Part shown: in pieces, positions 17,037 to 26,027 of the stretch
Layout of the letters: every line of letters starts with the position of its first letter
How positions within the stretch are numbered: the stretch's first letter is position 1
Assembly (NCBI RefSeq): GCF_965139335.1
Contig: NZ_CBCSEL010000001.1
Source of the DNA: Catellicoccus marimammalium
GTDB lineage: Bacteria; Bacillota; Bacilli; Lactobacillales; Catellicoccaceae
Length of the DNA: 64,000 bases
Reading direction: 5' to 3' (one strand)
The notes under the pieces: model-generated
Seen by the model: the letters and a program-made list of their open reading frames with translations, nothing else
Told to the model about the DNA's origin: nothing
The model's database searches: none
Program-made: the position numbers and the translations under genes

Positions 17037-17824
17037 AAGTGCGTCCCCCTTCCTCCAACTTTAATTTTTTCAATTGGGGTCTGACATCGTGGACAAGGTT
17101 CTCCTTTTTTTCCATACACTTGTAATTGTTTTTGGTAAGCTCCAGACTTCCCTTCCGCATTTTTATAAGTGTGGATTGTTGAGCCTCCTGCTTCAATGGC
17201 CGCCTGCAAAATTTCTTGACTCGCTTTTAAAATACTTGCACTTTCCTCTTTTGTAATTTCATTCGCTTTTGTTTCAGGATGGACTTGAGCTTTAAATAAC
17301 ACTTCATCGACATAGATATTTCCTAAGCCACTAATTACTTTTTGGTTTAGTAATACACTTTTAATGGCTGAACGATATTTTTTTAGTTCTTGGTAAAATT
17401 CTTCTTCGTTTTTATCCCAAGGCTCTTTTCCTACATGGGACAAGGCTGTAATCAAAGCTTCTTTATTTGGTAAATAGCACATTTTACCAAAAGCGCGCAC
17501 ATCTTGATAACGTAACTCTTCTCCATTGTCTAAAAGAAAACGAACATGCGTATGTTTTTCTAGAGGCTCGTCTTTTTTTGTCACTCGATATTTTCCTTCC
17601 ATACGTAAATGACTTAATAAATACCCTTCATTCAAAATAAAAATGATATATTTTCCATGACGAGCAATTCCTTTTATCGTTTTTCCAACCATTATTTGGC
17701 GAAAATCTTCTTCTTTTCCTTCAATAATCGAAGGTCGAGTAATGATTACTTCTTTAATCATTCTGTTTTGTACTAAAGGACGTAATCCACGGCAAACGGT
17801 TTCTACTTCTGGTAATTCTGGCAT
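17006..17824 (-). CDS. mutM: formamidopyrimidine-DNA glycosylase
   Basis: 272 residues. PELPEVE start (catalytic Pro after Met removal, Glu next), helix-two-turn-helix region with ISGLGNIYVDEVLF, and a C-terminal zinc finger CPRCQTP..CPNCQ. It removes 8-oxoguanine and ring-opened purines from DNA. It starts 1 bp after the nrnA-like gene and overlaps coaE. Confidence 0.97.
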   Translation of the reverse strand: MPELPEVETVCRGLRPLVQNRMIKEVIITRPSIIEGKEEDFRQIMVGKTIKGIARHGKYIIFILNEGYLLSHLRMEGKYRVTKKDEPLEKHTHVRFLLDNGEELRYQDVRAFGKMCYLPNKEALITALSHVGKEPWDKNEEEFYQELKKYRSAIKSVLLNQKVISGLGNIYVDEVLFKAQVHPETKANEITKEESASILKASQEILQAAIEAGGSTIHTYKNAEGKSGAYQKQLQVYGKKGEPCPRCQTPIEKIKVGGRGTHFCPNCQPIKS

Positions 17825-17825
17825 C

Positions 17826-18776
17826 TTATTTCTCCTTTACAACCGCTTTTAATTCTTCAATGATTGCTTCTGTTTCTTCTAAAGAGTAAGCATTTGCGCC
17901 ACTAGCTAAAGGATGTCCTCCTCCTTCATGAGCTTTAGCCACTTCAACGATTGGCAATTCTTTAGAGCGTAAGCGACAACGGTAATTTCCTGGATGAGCT
18001 TTCTTTTCTAAAAATAGTACCCAAACTTTTACTTCTTTAGCATTCCCCATTAAACCAACACAAGAAGCTGTATCTTCATGCTCTAAGCCAAATTGTTCAA
18101 TCAATTCATTGGTAATATAAAAATAACCCACTCCTTCTTCGGTGCATGTGAAGTGGTCTAATAAATAACCTTCTAGTTTTAATACTTTACGTTCTTTTTC
18201 GATAAATTGACGATTTAGTTTTGCGACATCAAAAGGTTGTTTTACTAATTCACTTACGACTTCAAAAGTGTGACTTGTTGTATTGTTAAATAAAAAGCGA
18301 CCTGTATCCCCAACAATTCCTGCATAAAGAAGATAAGCTACTTTTGGAGTTAAAGTTAATTCTTCTTTGAATTGATGATAAAAATCATAAATAATTTCAC
18401 TTGTACTACTTGCTTTTGTATCTACCCATTCTTCATCTGCATAATGATCTTCATTAGGATGATGGTCAATTTTTAATACTTTTTTAGCTAAAGGTAAAAA
18501 ATCTTTTCCATCAAGGCGATCAAGATTGGCAGTATCGGTTGTAATCAATAAGGCATCTTGAAAATCTTCTTCTTTTACTCGATCCATTTGATTCAAATAT
18601 TGTAAATCTTTAGACATAGAACCAAAGCATAAAACTCGTTTATCTGGAAAAGCTTGACTTAATAAAGTTGCCAATCCTCCTTGAGAACCTAAAGCATCTG
18701 GGTCTGGATGGATATGACGGCAAATAATAATTGTTTGTGCAGCTTTAATTTCTGTCCATAAATTTGTAAAATCCAT
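17826..18776 (-). CDS. nrnA: DHH/DHHA1 phosphoesterase, NrnA-like oligoribonuclease/pAp phosphatase
   Basis: 316 residues. DHH-type metal motifs: HIHPDPDALGS (about 21-31), TTDTANLDRLDG and DHHPNEDHYAD; DHHA1 domain with GGGHPLASGA near the C-terminus. NrnA degrades nano-RNAs and dephosphorylates 3'-phosphoadenosine 5'-phosphate. It lies 9 bp after the ytoI-like gene, the same neighbour order as ytqI-ytoI of Bacillus. Confidence 0.93.
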   Translation of the reverse strand: MDFTNLWTEIKAAQTIIICRHIHPDPDALGSQGGLATLLSQAFPDKRVLCFGSMSKDLQYLNQMDRVKEEDFQDALLITTDTANLDRLDGKDFLPLAKKVLKIDHHPNEDHYADEEWVDTKASSTSEIIYDFYHQFKEELTLTPKVAYLLYAGIVGDTGRFLFNNTTSHTFEVVSELVKQPFDVAKLNRQFIEKERKVLKLEGYLLDHFTCTEEGVGYFYITNELIEQFGLEHEDTASCVGLMGNAKEVKVWVLFLEKKAHPGNYRCRLRSKELPIVEVAKAHEGGGHPLASGANAYSLEETEAIIEELKAVVKEK

Positions 18777-18785
18777 AAAATCCTC

Positions 18786-20087
18786 CTAAACAATATGTGC
18801 TACAAAATAAGCTTTTGTAACGACTTCTTTACTATGATAAATTTCTACTTCCATTTTAATAAAATTTTGTTGCATCCCTAAAATTTTTGCTTCTAATTCA
18901 ATTTCTGCAGCTACTGGAATTGCTTTAAAAAAATGCACATTTAATTCTTCTAATTGTAAATCATGCGCAATGTATTCTTCTTGTACTTTTCTTTTAGCTA
19001 CAGCTACAATTAATTCTGTTAAGACACTTTCTGCCAAAGTACCATCACTATGAATCATTCCTGGATGTACTTTAGCAGCAAAACGAAGATGACCATCTAC
19101 TGTCATACGTTCTTCTAAAATGGTATGGAGCGTATCAAAAATTGTTTTTTGTTTTAAATGTTGATTTTGTTTTCGTTTTTCAATGCCTTCTAGCATCATT
19201 TCTTTAGAAACGAGTCCATCAATCACCCCATTTTCTTTAACTACAGGTAAATAAGAAAACTCATCCCAAAGCAATAAATGAGCTACGCTAGCTACATTAG
19301 AATGATTGCGGACAAAAACAATCTTTGTTTGCATAATTTTCCCTAATGGAGTATTACGAGGCTTCCCTTTTACTTCTCGTTCACTCACTAGTCCTTCTAC
19401 CCTTTTTTGAGCATCCACAATTGGAATTACTTTTTGGTTTTGGCAAATCGCCTCATAATCAGCGACCGTATTTTCTTTTTCTAAAGTAATCGTTTGTTGC
19501 ACTGGAATTTTGACATCTTTTACTTGAATAATTGATTGCATCAATTTTTGTTCCCCTAATGCCTTATTGATCATTGTTGCTACAGTAAAAGTATCATAAT
19601 TCGTTCCAATCACTGGAAATTGATAATATTCACTAGCTGCTTTAATTCCTTCACTAGGTGGGAAACCTCCTGTAATTAAAACTGCCATTCCTTGTTTTAA
19701 AGATTCTAATTGAATATATTCTCGATTCCCTACAATCATTAGAGCATGAGGTTTCATGAATTTTTTCATCGTTTCCTCTTCCATTGCCCCAATCATAAAA
19801 TATTCTAATGGCTTTTCTAAATAATCTTTACCACTATATACAACCCCATCAATCATTTTAACAATATCTGCATAATGAAGTTCTTTTTTGAATGATTCAT
19901 TACTGATACGCACAGTTCCTACACGTGGAATAGTAGAAACAATTCCTTCTTCTTTTGCTTTTTGAATTCCACGGTAAGCGACTCCTTCACTCACATGTAA
20001 TAATTGTGCTAATTGACGTACAGAAATCTGTTGCCCGGGTGTTAAGTTCCGAATATATTCTTGAACATGATCTTGTTTTTTTGACAT
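18786..20087 (-). CDS. ytoI: YtoI-type regulator: HTH, DRTGG, CBS pair and hotdog domains
   Basis: 433 residues. N-terminal winged helix (GQQISVRQLAQLLHVSEGVAYRGIQKAKEE region, about 17-48), DRTGG domain (about 70-185), two CBS motifs (about 195-310, ending VVKENGVIDGLVSKEMML) and a thioesterase-like hotdog domain (about 325-433). It probably binds DNA and a nucleotide or acyl ligand; targets are unknown. The start has AGGGGG 6 nt upstream. It heads the unit with nrnA, mutM and coaE. Confidence 0.9.
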   Translation of the reverse strand: MSKKQDHVQEYIRNLTPGQQISVRQLAQLLHVSEGVAYRGIQKAKEEGIVSTIPRVGTVRISNESFKKELHYADIVKMIDGVVYSGKDYLEKPLEYFMIGAMEEETMKKFMKPHALMIVGNREYIQLESLKQGMAVLITGGFPPSEGIKAASEYYQFPVIGTNYDTFTVATMINKALGEQKLMQSIIQVKDVKIPVQQTITLEKENTVADYEAICQNQKVIPIVDAQKRVEGLVSEREVKGKPRNTPLGKIMQTKIVFVRNHSNVASVAHLLLWDEFSYLPVVKENGVIDGLVSKEMMLEGIEKRKQNQHLKQKTIFDTLHTILEERMTVDGHLRFAAKVHPGMIHSDGTLAESVLTELIVAVAKRKVQEEYIAHDLQLEELNVHFFKAIPVAAEIELEAKILGMQQNFIKMEVEIYHSKEVVTKAYFVAHIV

Positions 20088-20104
20088 CTCATTCCCCCTA
20101 ACAA

Positions 20105-20134
20105 AAGAAAGACTGGAAATCCAGTCTTTCTTTT
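20105..20134 (-). terminator. terminator of the RNase J2 gene
   Basis: AAAGACTGG-AAAT-CCAGTCTTT with a T run on the minus strand, overlapping the end of rnjB. Confidence 0.88.
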
Positions 20135-21827
20135 ATGATTTATGACGACGTTTTCTTTGTGGATTTGCTTCCATAATTACAGGTAAAATTACTGGACGGC
20201 GTCTTGTTTGTGCAAATAAGAAACGACTTAATTGGTCTTTAATGTCTTGCTTCATATCTGCCCATTCAAAGTCATCCTCTGCCAAATAATGCTCAATGAT
20301 TTGCGTGACCATTTGACTCGCTTCTTTTAACAATTCTTTACTTGCTTTTACATAGACAAAGCCACGAGAAGTAATTTGCGGTTTTGTAATAATCTTTTTC
20401 GCTTTGCGATCGATGGTTACCACTGTAATAAAAATTCCATCTTCAGATAAAATTTTACGGTCTCGTAAAACGATATTTCCGATATCACCAACACCTAACC
20501 CATCAATCATGACATTTTCTGCTGGAACAGAACCTGTCATAACAAATTTTTGTTTTTTCTCATCCCATTCAATAATATCGCCACAAGAAGCAATAAAGAT
20601 ATTAGACCAAGGCATTCCTTGCTCATGCATAATATCTGCATTCGCTTGTAATTCACGATATTCGCCTTGGATTGGCAAACAACTTTTTGGTTTTAATAGG
20701 TTATAAAGTAAACGCAAATCATCAGGATCTCCATGTCCAGAAGCACGGAAATCACCATACACTGCTTTTACATCTCCACCAGCTTTATAGATTAAGTTTT
20801 CTGTTTGAACTACAAAAATTTCCATAGCTAAAGAAGGAGTTGTCGCAAGATATACTAAATCTCCTTCTTTAATATTGACATGACGATGTTGTTGTTTGGC
20901 CATTTTTTGAATTGCCTTAATCGGCTCTCCCATATTGCCTGCTTCTAAAATCACAATTTCGTCATCTGGATATTTTTTCATTTGCTTTAAATTAATAATC
21001 AAATCATCACTTGGCACTTCTAATTTTCCAAGATCAATCGCAATACGTAAAATTTCATTGATGTTTCCATCCATAATCACTACTTTGCGATAAGATTGAT
21101 AAGCTGCATTTAAAATCTGTTGAATGCGTTGAATATTTCCTGCCACACAAGAAACGATAATACGTCCTTCCCAATAGCGGAAGGTTTCATTCATTGATTC
21201 TTCAATTTGACGTTCACTTGCTACAGGTTCTGGGTTATCCGCACCTGTTGAATCTGAAAGTAGTAATAATACTTCTTGACTTCCAATTTGAGCTAAATGG
21301 ACATAATCTGTTTGGTACATTGGATTTGCACTTTGATCAAATTTGAAATCTCCAGTATAAACAATATTTCCTTCTTTAGTATGAACGACAATTCCTAATG
21401 AATCTGGAATGGAATGAGTCGTTTTAAAGAAAGAAATGGTCGCACAAGAAAAATCGATTTCTGTTCCTTCATTTACAACATGGAAATCATTAAATTTTTT
21501 CGCTGGTGCATAATTACGTACATACATTTTTGCTAAAGCAATCGTTAATTCTGAACCAAAAACAGGTACTTGAATTTGTTCTAATAAATAAGGTAATGCG
21601 CCAATCGCATCCGCATGTCCATGGCTTAAAAAGACACCACAAACACGATCTTCATTTTCTACTAAATAGCGAAAGTCTGGAATAACTACATCGACTCCTA
21701 ACATTTCTGTTTCTGGAATCTTCAATCCACAATCGCAAATATAAATATCTTGATCCACTTCAATGGCATAGAGCTTGCGACCATGCTCTCGAACGCCACC
21801 AAAAGGAATTACTCTAATTTTACTCAC
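20133..21827 (-). CDS. rnjB: ribonuclease J2
   Basis: 564 residues, GTG start with AAAGGGG upstream. Metallo-beta-lactamase/beta-CASP fold: the first metal motif reads HGHADAIG, not HGHEDHIG, which is the known signature of the weakly active or inactive J2 paralogue of cocci. GDFKFD, SDSTGADN and SGHGDPDDL follow. J2 pairs with J1 in 5'-end mRNA decay. Its leader has a small hairpin (21843-21858) and an extended -10 at 21890-21898. Confidence 0.92.
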   Translation of the reverse strand: MSKIRVIPFGGVREHGRKLYAIEVDQDIYICDCGLKIPETEMLGVDVVIPDFRYLVENEDRVCGVFLSHGHADAIGALPYLLEQIQVPVFGSELTIALAKMYVRNYAPAKKFNDFHVVNEGTEIDFSCATISFFKTTHSIPDSLGIVVHTKEGNIVYTGDFKFDQSANPMYQTDYVHLAQIGSQEVLLLLSDSTGADNPEPVASERQIEESMNETFRYWEGRIIVSCVAGNIQRIQQILNAAYQSYRKVVIMDGNINEILRIAIDLGKLEVPSDDLIINLKQMKKYPDDEIVILEAGNMGEPIKAIQKMAKQQHRHVNIKEGDLVYLATTPSLAMEIFVVQTENLIYKAGGDVKAVYGDFRASGHGDPDDLRLLYNLLKPKSCLPIQGEYRELQANADIMHEQGMPWSNIFIASCGDIIEWDEKKQKFVMTGSVPAENVMIDGLGVGDIGNIVLRDRKILSEDGIFITVVTIDRKAKKIITKPQITSRGFVYVKASKELLKEASQMVTQIIEHYLAEDDFEWADMKQDIKDQLSRFLFAQTRRRPVILPVIMEANPQRKRRHKS

Positions 21828-21842
21828 AGAGTTCCCCTTTCT

Positions 21843-21858
21843 TTACCTTTTTAGGTAA
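21843..21858 (-). promoter_or_regulatory. leader hairpin of rnjB
   Basis: TTACCT-AAAA-AGGTAA on the minus strand, a perfect 6-bp stem about 16 nt before the GTG start, next to the AAAGGGG binding site. It could affect translation or mRNA stability. Confidence 0.4.
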
Positions 21859-21889
21859 TTTTTTTCTTCGTATCCTTATCAATGTTACT

Positions 21890-21898
21890 ATTATAGCA
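21890..21898 (-). promoter_or_regulatory. extended -10 promoter of rnjB
   Basis: TGCTATAAT on the minus strand, about 63 nt before the start codon. Confidence 0.6.
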
Positions 21899-21930
21899 CG
21901 AGTTCGAAAAGAATAACAAAGACTCAACAT

Positions 21931-21970
21931 AAAAAAATCCCTTCTCATAATTGAGAAAGGATTTTTTTTA
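21931..21970 (-). terminator. terminator of the hflX/BI-1/DUF805 unit
   Basis: ATCC-TTCTCA and TGAGAA-GGAT arms with one mismatch, plus a long T run on the minus strand. Confidence 0.8.
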
Positions 21971-22426
21971 TTTTTGGAAAAAGATAGACATCCATGGATG
22001 ATTTTTGTTTGCTTTTAGATGATGAGTAGGAATAAAAACACTCACCAATAAAACTAACCAAGCTACAATCTGAATTAGTGTTGCCCACCATTCTGCATGC
22101 GTTGCCAGTTCAGACATAAAGGTGCAATACCATAAAGCAAAGATGCTCAACCAACCAAAGTTACTCCATCCTGCATTACGCCAACGTTTTACTAACCAAA
22201 CAAAAGATGGGTAAATTAGGATAAGATGTAGAATGATTAAAAAGCAACCTAACGTAGCTAAAAAGGAACCAAAGGCATTATCCATAAATAAATATCCCGC
22301 TAAGCAAAGCATTGCTAAAATAGGAACTAAACATAAGAAAGGATAGACCCAAAAGAATTCACTTCGTGTAATTTCTCCACGCCAATGGAATCCTTCGTGA
22401 TAAAATTTCTTCCACGCTTCTTTCAT
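21968..22426 (-). CDS. DUF805 membrane protein
   Basis: 152 residues from the second of two adjacent ATGs (better distance from AGGAGG; the first is at 22429). Four membrane segments and the DUF805 marks: HWRGEITRSEFFWVYPF near the start and VKRWRNAGWSNFGWL in the middle, corresponding to the family's R-RLHDTGRSGWW. Function unknown. It follows the BI-1 gene by 9 bp. Confidence 0.85.
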   Translation of the reverse strand: MKEAWKKFYHEGFHWRGEITRSEFFWVYPFLCLVPILAMLCLAGYLFMDNAFGSFLATLGCFLIILHLILIYPSFVWLVKRWRNAGWSNFGWLSIFALWYCTFMSELATHAEWWATLIQIVAWLVLLVSVFIPTHHLKANKNHPWMSIFFQK

Positions 22427-22435
22427 CATATCCTC

Positions 22436-23140
22436 CTAATTATTATTATCACTGTTAAACACATCTAAAATTTGTAGTAAGTTAATAAACATCGCGATTA
22501 AATCCATGTATAGATTCATCGCACCATAAGTAGCTAATCCTGATTTTGTTTCTGAGTTTGCCATTTGATATAAACGGATAATCATTTGTGTATCATAAGC
22601 CATATATCCAGCAAATAAAGCTACAGAAACTAAAGAACAGAAGAAGCTTAAAGCACCACTACCTAAGATTAAGTTTACCAATAACGTGATAATGACTCCT
22701 AAACTGATTCCCATCAAGAAATTACGCCAAGCACTTAAATCACGTTTCGTTGTACGACCATAAATCGACATCGCAACAAACATTAATGCTGTAACTAAGA
22801 ACGCTTGTGCAATTACTTTTGGACTGCTCACAATCGTTAAACCAACGGTCAATGTTAACGCATTGATGATACTATAAACCATATACATCATCATCGTTCC
22901 AGAGGAATTGCCACTGTAAGCACGATGTCCAGCAGAAATTACAAGCATAATTTCTACGATACAAAGTACTATCCATAAAATAGTACTATTGGCAAAAGCA
23001 ACTAAAACATTAGGCATGAAGTAAATTAAAATAAAACTTACTAATGCACTAACACCAACTCCTAAGGCAACTTTGGCATATACTTCACCAAAAAAACGAT
23101 TTAATCCAGTAGTATTCGCTTCAATAATTCGTTGATTCAT
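22436..23140 (-). CDS. Bax inhibitor-1/YccA family membrane protein
   Basis: 234 residues, seven membrane segments, with family motifs GVGVSALVSF and AGYMAYDTQMIIRLYQ, the latter carrying the conserved Asp of the BI-1 pH/calcium switch (as in Bacillus YetJ). Probable calcium leak channel or membrane stress protein. AGGAGGG lies upstream. It is 12 bp after hflX. Confidence 0.93.
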   Translation of the reverse strand: MNQRIIEANTTGLNRFFGEVYAKVALGVGVSALVSFILIYFMPNVLVAFANSTILWIVLCIVEIMLVISAGHRAYSGNSSGTMMMYMVYSIINALTLTVGLTIVSSPKVIAQAFLVTALMFVAMSIYGRTTKRDLSAWRNFLMGISLGVIITLLVNLILGSGALSFFCSLVSVALFAGYMAYDTQMIIRLYQMANSETKSGLATYGAMNLYMDLIAMFINLLQILDVFNSDNNN

Positions 23141-23152
23141 TAATATACCCTC

Positions 23153-24388
23153 CTATTTTTCATATAAATATGCATATTTTTGATTTCCATATCCAGTTAT
23201 ATTATACGTTTCTTCTTCTGAAAACTCCATTTTTTCAACTAAAGTAAACTCTTGCAATGCATATAGTTTTTGTACTTCAGAAACAGGAAGAGAATACGTA
23301 TAAGGTTGCCAAATTTCTTGTAAAAATTTGATAATTCCTGTTTCGATTTCTTCTTTTGCTCCTCTTTCTTTTAAAGAAAGGCATAAGTGCGGAAATTGAG
23401 TAGGAACAAAGTCTCCTGCCACTTGGTCCATTTTATTATAAATAGTTAATACAGGAATAGACTGACAACCTAATTCGTCTAGTAAACGTAGTACCGTCTT
23501 TTCTTGCTCATCTCGTTCTGGGCTACTAGCATCTACAATATGAAATAAAAGATCCATATTTTGTGTTTCTTCTAAAGTAGAATGGAAAGCTTCCACTAAA
23601 GTTGTTGGTAAATCTTGGATAAATCCTACCGTATCAGTAAACGTCATTTTCAATCCTTCTTTTAGACGATATTGACGAGTCAATGGATCTAACGTCGCAA
23701 ATAATTCATCTTTTTCATAGGTTTCTGCTTGTGTTAATACGTTTAAAAATGTAGATTTCCCAGCATTTGTATATCCTACTAACCCAATATTTAAACCACT
23801 ATTTTGTGTTCGATTTTTACGTGCTAGTTCACGATGTTTTTTGACTTCTTTTAATTCTTTTTGAATTCGGAGTTGTTGACGGTGTAAGTGACGACGATCG
23901 GTTTCTAATTTTGTTTCTCCTGGTCCACGAGTCCCAATTCCTCCTCCAAGTTTTGATAGATGACCATTCATCACTGTTAAACGAGGTAATAAATAATCAA
24001 TTTGCGCTTTTGCGACTTGTAATTTTCCTTCTTTTGAACGAGCACGTAAGGCAAAGATATCTAAAATCAATTGCGTACGGTCAATTACACGGCAAGGTAA
24101 AATTTCTTCTAAATTCGCTAATTGACGAGGAGTTAGACTTGTATTAACCACCACAAGATCAATGTTTTCTGCGATTACTTGCTCTTGAATTTCCGCAATT
24201 TTTCCTTTTCCTAGCACGGTTTTTTGATCGATATCTTCTCGATGTTGAATATTTTCAACAATGACTTCTCCTTGTGCGGTTTCTACTAAACGTTTTAATT
24301 CTTCCATGGAAGATTGAAAATGTTCTTTTTCTTTTTGGGTATACGCACCGCAAACTAATACTCGCTCTTTTGTTAATTTTTCAACCAT
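23153..24388 (-). CDS. hflX: GTPase HflX
   Basis: 411 residues from ATG 24388 with GAGG 7 nt upstream; an in-frame reading to 24433 lies inside miaA and would add an Arg/Lys-rich string. N-terminal ND1 domain, GGGIGTRGPGETKLE linker motif, then the G domain: GYTNAGKSTFLN (G1), DTVGFIQDLP (G3) and YNKMD (G4). It rescues stalled or heat-damaged ribosomes by splitting them. Overlaps the miaA end by 16 bp. Confidence 0.96.
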   Translation of the reverse strand: MVEKLTKERVLVCGAYTQKEKEHFQSSMEELKRLVETAQGEVIVENIQHREDIDQKTVLGKGKIAEIQEQVIAENIDLVVVNTSLTPRQLANLEEILPCRVIDRTQLILDIFALRARSKEGKLQVAKAQIDYLLPRLTVMNGHLSKLGGGIGTRGPGETKLETDRRHLHRQQLRIQKELKEVKKHRELARKNRTQNSGLNIGLVGYTNAGKSTFLNVLTQAETYEKDELFATLDPLTRQYRLKEGLKMTFTDTVGFIQDLPTTLVEAFHSTLEETQNMDLLFHIVDASSPERDEQEKTVLRLLDELGCQSIPVLTIYNKMDQVAGDFVPTQFPHLCLSLKERGAKEEIETGIIKFLQEIWQPYTYSLPVSEVQKLYALQEFTLVEKMEFSEEETYNITGYGNQKYAYLYEK

Positions 24389-25284
24389 TCTTGAACCTCT
24401 TTTTCTACTCTCTCTTTTTCTCCTTCTTGCCAAAGATCAAGCCAAGTTCCTGATAATCGATTACGGAACCAAGTTAATTGACGTTTGGCATATTGACGAG
24501 AATGCTGTTTCACATCATTAATTGCTTCCTCTAAAGAAATCTCTCCTGAAAAATAAGGCATAAATTCTTTATAGCCAATTCCACGACTACTTTGGACAGG
24601 TCCTAACATCTGTACCCATTGCGCTTCGTCTAATAGTCCTTCTTCCATCATCAAATCCACTCGTTGATTAATTCGATCATATAAACGTTCTCGATCCGTA
24701 TTCAAAATAATCAATTGAAAATCATAGAGAGGTTGTGGTGTTTCTTTTTGTTGGAAGCTTTCTCCTGTACTTAATACTACTTCAAGTGCTCTAGCTACAC
24801 GACGACGATTATTGGGATGAATCGTTTGTGCTGTTTTTTCATCTCGCTGTTTTAATTCTTCCCACAATTCTTGAGCTGTTTTTTCTTCCTGCCATTGAGC
24901 AACTTGTTCTTTTACTTCTTTAGAAATCGTTTCTTCTTTTGTTCCTAAATGGAAATCATAAAGTAAAGATTGCAAATACAATCCCGTGCCTCCTACAATG
25001 ATTGGTAGTTTTCCTTTTTGTGCAATTTCTGCAATTGCTTTTCTTCCATCTTTTTGAAAATCCGCTACACTATATTCTACTGTTGGTTCTTTATAGTCTA
25101 ACAAGTAGTGGGGAATCCCTTGCATTTCTTCTGGTTTTACTTTTGCCGTACCAATGTCCAATTTTTTATACACTTGCATGGAATCTCCACTAATAATTTC
25201 TCCGTTCCATTTTTTTGCCCATTCAATAGATAATGCTGTTTTCCCTACTGCTGTAGGTCCGGCAATTACCAATACTTTTTGCAA
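24373..25284 (-). CDS. miaA: tRNA dimethylallyltransferase
   Basis: 303 residues, TTG start with GAGGAG 8 nt upstream. GPTAVGKTALS P-loop, SGDSMQVYKKLDIGTAK and GGTGLYLQSLLY motifs. It prenylates A37 of tRNAs reading UNN codons. miaA-hflX is a widespread pair. Confidence 0.97.
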   Translation of the reverse strand: MQKVLVIAGPTAVGKTALSIEWAKKWNGEIISGDSMQVYKKLDIGTAKVKPEEMQGIPHYLLDYKEPTVEYSVADFQKDGRKAIAEIAQKGKLPIIVGGTGLYLQSLLYDFHLGTKEETISKEVKEQVAQWQEEKTAQELWEELKQRDEKTAQTIHPNNRRRVARALEVVLSTGESFQQKETPQPLYDFQLIILNTDRERLYDRINQRVDLMMEEGLLDEAQWVQMLGPVQSSRGIGYKEFMPYFSGEISLEEAINDVKQHSRQYAKRQLTWFRNRLSGTWLDLWQEGEKERVEKEVQEWLKN

Positions 25285-25371
25285 TCCAATTGCTCCTCTC
25301 TTCTATTTTCTCTTATCTTATCATTTTCATTTATAGAAAAACAAATATCATAGATTTTCCCTCTTTATTCT

Positions 25372-25380
25372 TGGTATAAT
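25372..25380 (+). promoter_or_regulatory. extended -10 promoter of the DUF3042 gene
   Basis: TGGTATAAT, 25 nt before the start codon, with AAGGAGGG in between; no clear -35. Confidence 0.7.
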
Positions 25381-25405
25381 AAAAAAGAAGAAGGAGGGAT
25401 TTGTA

Positions 25406-25576
25406 ATGAAAAACTTTACTAAAGGATTCTTATCTGGTGCTGCCGTTTTAGGTGCTGGCGTTGCTGCTGCCCTTTATGGGGTGAAAAAAACAGTCATTGA
25501 ACCGGTTGAAAAGAAAGAAGAATTTGTTAACGAAAACCGTAAAAAAGCAATGCGTAAGAGTCACGCTCGTTCATAA
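25406..25576 (+). CDS. DUF3042 family small protein
   Basis: 56 residues: a hydrophobic N-terminal helix (FLSGAAVLGAGVAAALYGV) followed by KKTVIEPVEKKEEF and a basic tail NRKKAMRKSHARS, the conserved DUF3042 pattern of Lactobacillales. Own promoter, AAGGAGGG binding site and terminator support it as a real gene. Probably membrane-associated; function unknown. Confidence 0.9.
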   Translation: MKNFTKGFLSGAAVLGAGVAAALYGVKKTVIEPVEKKEEFVNENRKKAMRKSHARS

Positions 25577-25581
25577 AAAAG

Positions 25582-25608
25582 ACCTCAAGAAGCAATTCTT
25601 GAGGTTTT
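25582..25608 (+). terminator. bidirectional terminator of the DUF3042 and rhodanese genes
   Basis: ACCTCAAGAA-GCAA-TTCTTGAGGT perfect 10-bp stem with T runs on both strands. Confidence 0.92.
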
Positions 25609-25611
25609 TTC

Positions 25612-26007
25612 TTATTGTGTTTTTTTCACGCGGCCTGTCCATTGATCAAATCCGCCTTTTAAGACATAAATATTGCGGAATCCTTGTTTATACAAAACAT
25701 TAACAGAACGTGCTTCCATTCCTTTTGTTTGAGCGTATAAGTAGATTGGACGATCTTTACGTAAAGATTGACCTACCTCTTTTAACATACTATATGGGAA
25801 ATTACGTGCTCCCATAATGTGACCTGCATTGAAAGAATCTCTTTCTCGTGTATCAATTAATTGTTGATTTTTACTTTGTACACGGAATTCTGCTTCTTCT
25901 AGCTGTGTAGCTTTACGTTTTAAACTTACATAAACATAAAGCATATTCGCTAATAACCCTACTAAAATAATAATTAAAATTAAATTCACAACGGCAATGA
26001 CTGACAT
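25612..26007 (-). CDS. membrane-anchored rhodanese-like protein lacking the catalytic Cys
   Basis: 131 residues: one N-terminal membrane segment (about 5-28), then a single rhodanese domain (LIDTRERDSFNAGHIMGARNFP; GFRNIYVLKGGFDQW). The active loop reads YLYAQTKGMEARS, with no Cys where sulfurtransferases have CxxGxRS. It probably acts as a binding rather than a sulfur-transfer module. Last gene after yqgQ-glcK. Confidence 0.85.
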   Translation of the reverse strand: MSVIAVVNLILIIILVGLLANMLYVYVSLKRKATQLEEAEFRVQSKNQQLIDTRERDSFNAGHIMGARNFPYSMLKEVGQSLRKDRPIYLYAQTKGMEARSVNVLYKQGFRNIYVLKGGFDQWTGRVKKTQ

Positions 26008-26027
26008 GTTTTTCTCCTTTTTCTTTT

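Noticed and set aside
20133..21827. RNase J2 with an imperfect metal motif as a broken gene
   Set aside because: HGHADAIG is the normal form of J2 paralogues in cocci, so this is not a decay sign.
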